From Candidatus Woesearchaeota archaeon (GTDB taxonomy: Archaea; Nanobdellota; Nanobdellia; Woesearchaeales; GW2011-AR9): DNA of 11,256 nucleotides. Below the pieces are notes generated by a model. That model saw only the letters and a program-made list of their open reading frames with translations, ran no database searches and was not told the DNA's origin. Both the position numbers and the translations under genes were made by a program. The stretch spans positions 1 to 11,256 of the forward strand of contig JACQNF010000007.1 of the NCBI GenBank assembly GCA_016203215.1, read 5' to 3'. The number at the start of each line of letters is the position of its first letter. Positions within the stretch are counted from its first letter, which is position 1. This document shows positions 6,031 to 11,256 of this stretch, in pieces.

Positions 6031-7305
6031 ATGAATCTTTTCGTTTCAATTGTATTGTGGATCAGTTACGTCCTGTCGTTATACTTCGCTGTTTTTCTCC
6101 TTCTCGTCTATTTCGACAAGAAAACGGTGTTCATGAAAGAGAAGACAGAAACGACCCTTCGTTCATATCCTTTTGTGTCAATCCTCGTCCCCGCATATAA
6201 TGAAGAGAAGACTATTGAAAAGACGTTGCGATCGATTCAACAGATCGATTATCCTCACGATCATTTCGAAGTGTTTGTGATCAATGACGGCTCGACAGAT
6301 CGCACGGAAGAAACAATTAAGACATTCATTGTTGACAAGCCACATTTCACGCTGCTCTCTCACCCAAATCGAGGAAAAGCTGCTTCCTTAAATAGAGCAT
6401 TAGCTCTAGCCCAAGGCGAATTCTTTGCGTGCCTAGACGCAGACTCCTTCGTCCATCCGTTAACGCTTCGGAAGATGCTTGCAAGCTATCAAAAAGAGGA
6501 CGACCCGAGAGTCGCAATCATTACGCCGGCGATGAAGGTTGCTGAGCCGAAAACCGTCTTGCAGAAAATTCAGTGGCTCGAATATCTAGTCATGATTCTC
6601 TTCAGCAGGATCACTGCAACCCTTCACTCTCTGTACGTCGCCCCAGGACCGTTTTCTATCTATAGGACAGAGATTATCCGTGACCTTGGTGGTTTTGATG
6701 AGAAAAACATCACCGAAGATCAAGAGATAGCCTACCGCGTGCAGTTACAGCAGTATAAGATCAAACAGTGCTTTGATGGATATGTTTATACGACGGCTCC
6801 AGCAAAACTCAAGCCGTTTTACCGCCAACGCCGCCGGTGGTACCTTGGAAGTATTGCCTGCCTTCATCAGTATCGGGAGATGATCGCGAACAGAAAATAT
6901 GGTGATTTTGGTGTGATGCAGATGGCGAAAAATACCGTAGGTTATTTCCTTGCTGTTGCCGGAATCACGATCTCTTTATATTATCTCTTCCTCCCCGTCG
7001 CCCGTTTCCTCGGAAAGATGAACGCCATTCATTTTGACTTGCTGAATTATGCCGCGCATTACCAGACCCACGTAAACATCTTTACGTTTCTTCTCCTCGA
7101 TTTCCGTTTGCTTTTTTTCCTGATTCTCCTCTCCCTCATCGGAGTCATATTCTTCTCCGCGGCACACAGAAATGCCCATGAAACAATCAACAAGTGGGGA
7201 TGGTTTCCGATCATCCCTTACTTTTTTGGCTACTATCTCCTCAAGGGGACGATCCTCCTCATTTCACTCAGCCGCTTTTCCTGGAGCAAAAAAATACGAT
7301 GGTAG
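6031..7305 (+). CDS. membrane GT2 glycosyltransferase, processive type (IcaA/BcsA-like)
   Basis: A 424-aa family 2 glycosyltransferase of the kind that makes beta-linked polysaccharides or transfers sugars to lipid carriers at the cytoplasmic face. Order: an N-terminal membrane helix (5-27); the GT-A core with VSILVPAYNEE (49-59) and VINDGSTD (83-90) for nucleotide binding; CLDAD (134-138) with the DxD metal site; GPFSIYR (206-212); ITED (227-230), the catalytic acidic motif; and RQRRRW (265-270), the QxxRW motif of processive enzymes. Three or more helices follow (300-323, 350-376, 391-412). The full D, DxD, TED, QxxRW set favours a chain-forming synthase of the IcaA, BcsA or hyaluronan synthase type. 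The sugar is unknown. The ATG at 6031 lies 14 nt after the previous stop; a GTG at 5992 would add 13 residues inside the upstream gene and was rejected. The SD is weak. Confidence 0.88.
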   Translation: MNLFVSIVLWISYVLSLYFAVFLLLVYFDKKTVFMKEKTETTLRSYPFVSILVPAYNEEKTIEKTLRSIQQIDYPHDHFEVFVINDGSTDRTEETIKTFIVDKPHFTLLSHPNRGKAASLNRALALAQGEFFACLDADSFVHPLTLRKMLASYQKEDDPRVAIITPAMKVAEPKTVLQKIQWLEYLVMILFSRITATLHSLYVAPGPFSIYRTEIIRDLGGFDEKNITEDQEIAYRVQLQQYKIKQCFDGYVYTTAPAKLKPFYRQRRRWYLGSIACLHQYREMIANRKYGDFGVMQMAKNTVGYFLAVAGITISLYYLFLPVARFLGKMNAIHFDLLNYAAHYQTHVNIFTFLLLDFRLLFFLILLSLIGVIFFSAAHRNAHETINKWGWFPIIPYFFGYYLLKGTILLISLSRFSWSKKIRW

Positions 7306-7309
7306 AAGA

Positions 7310-7351
7310 ATGAAAGAGGATACCAATGGAAAAGATACTCTAAGAAGGTAA
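7310..7351 (+). other. gap with possible micro-ORF
   Basis: The 50-nt gap between the GT2 and thioredoxin-like genes holds a 13-codon ORF beginning ATG-AAA-GAG. A nested ATG at 7326 gives five codons. Neither resembles anything known, and the gap has no TATA box or terminator. It is the largest gap in the operon and is most likely simple spacer. AAGGT (7345-7349) serves the next gene. Confidence 0.12.
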
Positions 7352-7355
7352 AACC

Positions 7356-8090
7356 ATGGAAGAACCACAAAAGACAGAACAACATCAAAAGTCGGAGAAT
7401 AGATCGTGGCGAACGATCAGCACAGACAAGTATATCATCGCGGGGATCATTACTGCCTTGATCTTTTTCCTCGGATTAGCCCTTGGCCTCATTCTCGAAG
7501 ATGCGCGATACGGTCTTGTCCAGCAAGTAAATCAAGACCAAGAAGTCCGCTACCTCAGCCTCCAACTCCAATATCTTTTTCTCACGACATTCCAAAATGA
7601 GGATAGTTGCCCCGTCCTCACCGCAACGCTTCAGGAAACGATCACCGATCTTTCCAGTTCATTGAACGACGTGATCTCCTTTGAAGAGAGTAAAAAAGGC
7701 AGCGACAAGAGGAAAACAACCGTCGAACGCCGCTACCTTCTGGATAATTTACGCTATTGGCTCCTTGCCCGAGAGAGCAAGCAAAAATGCAGTATGGATA
7801 TTGTCCCCATCCTCTATTTTTACACTGAAGAGTGCGCAGACTGCGCTGCACAGGGAACAATATTGACCTATTATAAGAATCTCTTTGATGACAAGCTGCT
7901 GGTATTTCCCATCAATCTTGATTTGGTTCAGAAAGAGCCGATGGCCAAGGTCATCCGATCACAATATAACGTGACGGCATTTCCAACACTGGTGATTGAT
8001 ACGGCAAAACATGAAGGCGTGGTAGATAAAGAAGAAATTAAAGAGATCATCTGTTCTTCACTACGTGAAGCACCACAATGCCAATCATGA
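7356..8090 (+). CDS. membrane-anchored thioredoxin-fold protein, extracytoplasmic
   Basis: A 244-aa protein with a polar, partly basic N-terminus (1-25), one membrane helix (26-47), a helical charged region (about 55-140) and a C-terminal thioredoxin-like domain. The domain shows the strand PILYFYTEEC, the redox motif CADC (160-163) and NVTAFPTLVID (205-215), where P210 is the cis-proline facing the active site. The basic residues before the helix and acidic ones after it predict that the thioredoxin domain is outside the cell. Additional cysteines occur at 85, 145, 233 and 242. The likely role is thiol-disulfide exchange on surface or membrane proteins. It sits between glycosyltransferase genes, so its clients may be those enzymes or their acceptors. 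Start: ATG at 7356, with AAGGT at 7345-7349 and a 6-nt spacer. Its TGA overlaps an ATG of the next gene. Confidence 0.8.
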   Translation: MEEPQKTEQHQKSENRSWRTISTDKYIIAGIITALIFFLGLALGLILEDARYGLVQQVNQDQEVRYLSLQLQYLFLTTFQNEDSCPVLTATLQETITDLSSSLNDVISFEESKKGSDKRKTTVERRYLLDNLRYWLLARESKQKCSMDIVPILYFYTEECADCAAQGTILTYYKNLFDDKLLVFPINLDLVQKEPMAKVIRSQYNVTAFPTLVIDTAKHEGVVDKEEIKEIICSSLREAPQCQS

Positions 8091-9595
8091 CCAATCCCAC
8101 TCTGAATGTAGATCGCCCCAAGATGAACCCGAAATCATCTGGTTTTCTGAAGAACATTATTTTCGGAAAGAAAGAGTGGATCACAAATCATCCTCTTGTC
8201 GTGCTGGTCACGTTCTCCCTTCTCATTCGAATAGGATATATACTGCTCCAGCACTCGTTGTGGTGGGATTCCTACGTGTACATTGGGATCGGAAAATTTC
8301 TTGCGTCGTCCGGAGAATCTGGTCTCTTTGAAGTCTTTCGCCCGCCGCTTCACCCCCTCATCTTGGGGGTTTTTTGGAGAATAGGGTTCGAGCCTCTCTT
8401 CATCGGCCCTCTCTTGGATGTGTTTTTTTCTCTCATCATCGTCATCCTCACCTACAAGATTGGGATTCTAGGTTTTGAACAAAAAACAGCTTTTCTTGCA
8501 GCGGCCGTCAGCAGTGCTACGCCGGTTTTTCTGATGCACACCGGATTGATTCTCACAGAACCGCTGGCGATGGCGCTCACGCTAGGGGCAGTGTATCTCT
8601 TCATCAGCAATCGTTCTTCACTCCTGACTGGCTTTCTCCTCGGCCTGGCGTTTCTGGGGAAATTTCCGCAGGGGATCGTCCTGCCATTGCTTCTGTTGAT
8701 GATCTTTTTCCGACATAAACGATTGCTGGAAAAAGTAAAAGAGATGGGGCTAACCGGGATTGGTTTCGGGATGATCGCGGCTCCTTACTTCTTCTTAAAC
8801 GCAAAATACTTGGGCGACCCTTTTTTGCCACTGACTGCGGGCTCATGGATCGTGACCACCGCCACCTGGTTATACGGAACAGGCGCACTGTACTATTTCA
8901 CTCATTTCTTTCTCAAATACCCATTGTTCCTGCTCTTCTTCGGACACGTGTATCTTTGCCTCAAAAATGTGGCCTTGGGAATAAAGCAAAACAAAAGTCA
9001 GTTTATCTCACTGTTCCTCACTATTCTCTGTCTTGGTACCATCGGCTATTTCCTGACTGTTCCTCGGAAGGAACCACGCTATCTCGTCGTGATCATTCCG
9101 TATCTTGCACTGCTTTCGATCGCAGAAGCCCGCCGGATCTACACGTGGCTCCAGCTGCAGGAAAAACCGTTCGTTCGTCCACGAGCATTTGTGGCGGTCT
9201 GTTTCATTGTCAGCATCGTCTTCGTCCCCGGCTCGCTCTCTTTCGAAGAACCAGCGTACCCCTCCGATCTAGCAGAGCAGTTTGCGCTCTTCTCGACATC
9301 CGCTCCCATCCTTTCCAGCAATCCTCTTCCCGCTGCATTCAGTGATGCGCGAATCATCGTCCTGGGAAATATGGAATATGCTGCTGCAACCTATGAACAT
9401 GAAAAAAGAGATGCAGGACTGATCGTACTCACCGATTGCGACCTCCTCTGTCCTCCTGATGATCTTGCCTGCGAAGAGCGCCGAAAAGACGTCATTTCCA
9501 CAATCATTACTGAAAATGAGCTTCTCTATACCAAAATAAGTAAAGAATGTACTACCCGTTTGCTGAAAATATCTTTGGAAGAGGTACCAAGATGA
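8087..9595 (+). CDS. GT39/PMT-like GT-C glycosyltransferase (ArnT-like)
   Basis: A 502-aa multi-spanning protein of the dolichyl-phosphate-mannose protein mannosyltransferase (PMT, GT39)/ArnT type. These enzymes use polyprenyl-phosphate sugars on the outer face of the membrane. Visible features: a first helix (about 37-54); the external loop WWDSYVY (59-65), with catalytic aspartate D61; RPPLHPLILG (85-94); LTEPL (156-160), with the second conserved acidic residue E158; and KEPRYLVVIIPYLALL (328-343), the conserved RY...P block. A C-terminal extracytoplasmic domain (about 385-502) carries four cysteines at 451, 455, 462 and 488. The start at 8087 gives an ATGA overlap, as at three other junctions. 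The ATG at 8078, three codons earlier with a weak GTGA 9 nt upstream, is equally possible. Donor and acceptor are unknown; a pentose donor made by the next two genes would fit. Confidence 0.82.
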   Translation: MTNPTLNVDRPKMNPKSSGFLKNIIFGKKEWITNHPLVVLVTFSLLIRIGYILLQHSLWWDSYVYIGIGKFLASSGESGLFEVFRPPLHPLILGVFWRIGFEPLFIGPLLDVFFSLIIVILTYKIGILGFEQKTAFLAAAVSSATPVFLMHTGLILTEPLAMALTLGAVYLFISNRSSLLTGFLLGLAFLGKFPQGIVLPLLLLMIFFRHKRLLEKVKEMGLTGIGFGMIAAPYFFLNAKYLGDPFLPLTAGSWIVTTATWLYGTGALYYFTHFFLKYPLFLLFFGHVYLCLKNVALGIKQNKSQFISLFLTILCLGTIGYFLTVPRKEPRYLVVIIPYLALLSIAEARRIYTWLQLQEKPFVRPRAFVAVCFIVSIVFVPGSLSFEEPAYPSDLAEQFALFSTSAPILSSNPLPAAFSDARIIVLGNMEYAAATYEHEKRDAGLIVLTDCDLLCPPDDLACEERRKDVISTIITENELLYTKISKECTTRLLKISLEEVPR

Positions 9596-10473
9596 ACAGG
9601 AGGATACAAGCTGTCCGCGCCTTGCCACGGTTGCTGCGTCTTCACCAATGGTATAAGAATGGTGTCGTTTTCTTAGCAGTCTTCTTTTCCGGAAACGGTC
9701 TGAATCTCACGGCACTGGAGCAAGCGTTAATCGCATTCCTCTCGCTGTCGCTAATCTCTTCTGCAGGATACATCGTCAATGATGTGAAAGATCGTACACA
9801 AGACCAATTGCATCCCGAGAAGAGAACGCGGCCATTAGCGGCAGGGATGATTTCCCCGTCCACCGCGATAACCCTCAGTATACTCTTGTTCAGCATCGGG
9901 TTTATTCTTGCTGCACAGAAGGGCATCCTCTTCGGAAGCATCGTGGGTATCTTCGTGGCAGTCTCTTTTGCATACACGTTTTTCTTAAAGAGAATCATCT
10001 TTGCAGACATCATCACGATCTCCACACTCTTTGTCCTCCGTGCAATCATTGGAGCTGTCGCGATAAACGTCTTCGTCTCACCATGGCTTATCCTTGTTCC
10101 ATTCTTCCTTGCCCTCTTCCTCGCAGCAGGAAAGCGGCACAGCGATCTTCTCTTCCTCCGCGATGATGCTGGAGCGACGAAAAAAGTATTGGAAGAGTAT
10201 ACCCTGGAGATAACCCGCGCCTTGATGACTGTTTCTATCACGTTGCTTATCCTTTCCTATGCGCTATACTCGTTCTTAAGCGAACATCCGCTGCTCATCG
10301 CAACCTTGCCGTTTGCGTTGTTTACTATTTTCCGCTTTTATTATTTTATCACCAGCGCTTCACCAATTGCCCGCAATCCCGAAAAATGTATTAATGACCG
10401 CAGCTTTGTAGTAGGAATGATGCTGTGGATACTGACAACATCAGCAATCATCTACATCCCTCTGTTTGTATGA
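9592..10473 (+). CDS. UbiA-family decaprenyl-phosphate phosphoribosyltransferase-like enzyme
   Basis: A 293-aa UbiA-superfamily membrane transferase with about eight helices. By resemblance it is a polyprenyl-phosphate 5-phosphoribosyltransferase (mycobacterial UbiA, Rv3806c), which joins phosphoribose from PRPP to a polyprenyl phosphate and releases pyrophosphate. Evidence: LRLHQWYKN (15-23), matching the LRPxQWxKN opening of that subfamily; NDVKDRTQD (63-71), the NDxxDxxxD metal site; HPEKRTRPLAAG (74-85); KRHSDLLFL (181-189) followed by KVLEEYTLE (198-206), corresponding to the subfamily's KRxxEL and vLxxYsxE; and a conserved D269 before the last helix. The alternative is an archaeal lipid enzyme, DGGGP synthase, which shares NDxxDxxxD but not, as I recall, the QWxKN and KRxxEL blocks. 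Start: ATG at 9592 overlaps the upstream TGA, with GAGGT at 9581-9585 at 6 nt. Confidence 0.85.
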   Translation: MNRRIQAVRALPRLLRLHQWYKNGVVFLAVFFSGNGLNLTALEQALIAFLSLSLISSAGYIVNDVKDRTQDQLHPEKRTRPLAAGMISPSTAITLSILLFSIGFILAAQKGILFGSIVGIFVAVSFAYTFFLKRIIFADIITISTLFVLRAIIGAVAINVFVSPWLILVPFFLALFLAAGKRHSDLLFLRDDAGATKKVLEEYTLEITRALMTVSITLLILSYALYSFLSEHPLLIATLPFALFTIFRFYYFITSASPIARNPEKCINDRSFVVGMMLWILTTSAIIYIPLFV

Positions 10474-10934
10474 CTATGAAAGAATTTCAGTTCAAAAAAC
10501 ACGTGGACACGCTCTTGAGAGATATTACAGCACTAGGTGGTTTTGTTTTCCACTCTTTCCTGATACTTTTCTTGTTCTCACTTGGCGAACAAAGATTATC
10601 GTGGCTGTTGTTCTTTGCGTTCCTGTTCACGCTGATGGTCACCATCCTCATCCGCGCAGTGTACTTTAAGGATCGACCGCACAAACAGACCTATTCCAAC
10701 TTTTTCGAAAAGCTAGATGCCTCGTCCTTTCCGAGCCTGCATACTGCTCGGACAGTTGCGCTTGTTCTGATCGTATTAAATTTCATCCAGAATAATTTGG
10801 TCGCCACAGTTCTCGTCGGATTTTCATTCCTGATCATCTATTCACGCGTCTATCTGAAGAAACACGACTGGGAGGACGTTGCGGGGGGGATTATTCTGGG
10901 CGTAGTGACGTTCTTTCTGACGTTGATGGTGTGA
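10470..10934 (+). CDS. PAP2-family membrane phosphatase
   Basis: A 154-aa phosphatidic-acid-phosphatase-type (PAP2) membrane enzyme with about four to five helices. The three catalytic motifs are present with small deviations: motif 1 RAVYFKDRP (62-70), where R62 replaces the usual lysine of KX6RP; motif 2 PSLH (88-91) in place of PSGH, with the catalytic acid H91 retained; motif 3 SRVYLKKHDWED (125-136), with R126, nucleophile H132 and D136 in canonical spacing. PAP2 enzymes remove phosphate from lipid phosphates. Directly downstream of a phosphoribosyltransferase-like UbiA, the likely substrate is polyprenyl-phosphoryl-5-phosphoribose, as proposed for mycobacterial Rv3807c beside Rv3806c. 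Recycling of polyprenyl diphosphate is the alternative. The ATG at 10470 overlaps the upstream TGA; no clear SD is present, so translation is probably coupled. The ATG at 10476 is a minor alternative. It is the last gene of the operon. Confidence 0.88.
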   Translation: MTMKEFQFKKHVDTLLRDITALGGFVFHSFLILFLFSLGEQRLSWLLFFAFLFTLMVTILIRAVYFKDRPHKQTYSNFFEKLDASSFPSLHTARTVALVLIVLNFIQNNLVATVLVGFSFLIIYSRVYLKKHDWEDVAGGIILGVVTFFLTLMV

Positions 10935-10937
10935 CTC

Positions 10938-10944
10938 AAAAAAA
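10938..10944 (-). terminator. T7 tract downstream of MBF1
   Basis: Sixteen nucleotides past the MBF1 stop, the minus strand has seven consecutive T. This is a plausible archaeal U-tract terminator in the 25-bp convergent gap. No hairpin accompanies it. Confidence 0.35.
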
Positions 10945-10959
10945 TAAGTTGGTTAACAT

Positions 10960-11256
10960 TCATTTCTTCACATTCATCACGTCACCAAGCGTTAGTTCAT
11001 CTGACTTCCGGGAAGGAAGAGATGATGAAACCAGAGAATCATCTTCGATAACGAGAGAAGTGCCTAAAACTCGTTCCAATTTTTGTGCCGACTCCAAACT
11101 GGGCTTTACTGATCCTGCTTCCCACTTCTTGACCACACTCTCTTTTTCTTGCAAGAAAACAGCAAAATCTTGCTGGCTGAGATTACGCTTCTCTCGCGCT
11201 GAACGAAGCAATTGAGAAAAATCAGCGACTACTTTCCATTCTTTTTCAACACGTAC
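10960..11256 (-). CDS. archaeal MBF1 (multiprotein bridging factor), partial
   Basis: The C-terminal 98 residues of a transcription factor of the aMBF1 type, running off the right edge of the window. The reading frame stays open to base 11256, beginning VRVEKEWKVVADFSQ. No start is needed inside the window, so the TTG at 11211 is internal. The Cro/C1-type helix-turn-helix is clear: LLRSAREKRNLSQQDFA, then KESVVKKWEAGSVKPS and AQKLERVLG, followed by a tail ending LTLGDVMNV, a motif typical of archaeal MBF1. The N-terminal zinc ribbon expected in archaeal members would lie outside the window and cannot be confirmed. In archaea MBF1 associates with the transcription or translation machinery. It is convergent with the glycosylation operon, 25 bp apart. 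Another HTH (XRE) regulator is possible but less likely given the C-terminal motif. Confidence 0.85.
   Translation of the reverse strand, partial: VRVEKEWKVVADFSQLLRSAREKRNLSQQDFAVFLQEKESVVKKWEAGSVKPSLESAQKLERVLGTSLVIEDDSLVSSSLPSRKSDELTLGDVMNVKK

Noticed and set aside
5703..6200. 165-aa plus-strand frame bridging the STT3-like and GT2 genes
   Set aside because: It is out of frame with both well-supported genes, and its composition is that of a frame shadow.
9642..10241. 199-aa open frame on the minus strand
   Set aside because: It is antisense to the UbiA gene, rich in Arg, Lys and Ser with no domain logic. It is a shadow of the sense gene's codon usage.
3084..10934. Possible horizontal transfer of the whole glycosylation operon
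   Set aside because: No integrase, tRNA, insertion sequence or flanking repeat is visible. The pyrimidine-rich coding strand is explained by the many membrane segments, so there is no clear sign of recent transfer.
10960..11211. MBF1-like ORF as a complete 83-aa protein starting at TTG 11211
   Set aside because: The frame is open without a stop to base 11256, and the extra residues continue a family-like sequence, so the gene is 5'-truncated by the window and the TTG is internal.
1..11256. tRNA, rRNA, CRISPR array or insertion sequence
   Set aside because: No cloverleaf, rRNA segment, spaced repeat array or terminal inverted repeats with a transposase were seen on either strand.

Overview
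The window is archaeal. The strand-minus genes include an archaeal-type ribosomal protein uS2, the RecA-family paralogue RadB, and the C-terminal half of an archaeal MBF1 transcription factor. Promoters look archaeal too: TATA boxes of the TTTATAAA type sit about 26 nt upstream of leaderless ATGs. Small protein sizes, tight packing and a short two-helix membrane protein that I recall mainly from DPANN archaea and CPR bacteria suggest a DPANN archaeon such as Woesearchaeota. The lineage is an inference. TAA, TAG and TGA are all used as stops, so the code is standard.

Left part (1-3014): housekeeping genes. uS2 (minus) is divergent from a YdjM-like membrane metal-dependent hydrolase (plus). Their shared intergenic region (631-856) is rich in signals: a palindromic TATA box, two helically phased direct repeats, a hairpin, and a strong Shine-Dalgarno (SD) site in front of a three-codon ORF. 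Three minus genes follow: a small membrane protein, radB and a histidine-family phosphatase. The first two appear leaderless with their own TATA boxes. The phosphatase has a full GGAGGTG site.

Main part (3084-10934): seven co-directional genes that look like one operon of about 7.85 kb. It starts from a palindromic TATA box shared with the divergent phosphatase gene. In order: two STT3-like multi-spanning GT-C proteins, a membrane processive-type GT2 glycosyltransferase, a membrane-anchored thioredoxin-fold protein with CxxC, a GT39/PMT-like glycosyltransferase, a UbiA-family enzyme closely resembling decaprenyl-phosphate phosphoribosyltransferase, and a PAP2 phosphatase. Four junctions are (or can be read as) 4-bp ATGA overlaps, implying translational coupling.

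Together the operon reads as a cell-surface glycan system. UbiA would transfer phosphoribose from PRPP to a polyprenyl phosphate, PAP2 would remove the 5-phosphate to give polyprenyl-phosphoryl-ribose, and the GT-C enzymes would use lipid-linked sugars outside the membrane. The GT2 enzyme would build or prime a chain. The thioredoxin-like protein could maintain disulfides in the extracytoplasmic domains, recalling the Ost3/Ost6 subunits that accompany STT3 in eukaryotes. The UbiA-PAP2 pairing mirrors the mycobacterial decaprenyl-phospho-arabinose pathway and is the most interesting content here.

Right end (10960-11256): MBF1 on the minus strand, tail-to-tail with the operon and cut by the window edge. 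I see no rRNA, tRNA, CRISPR array, insertion sequence or integrase.
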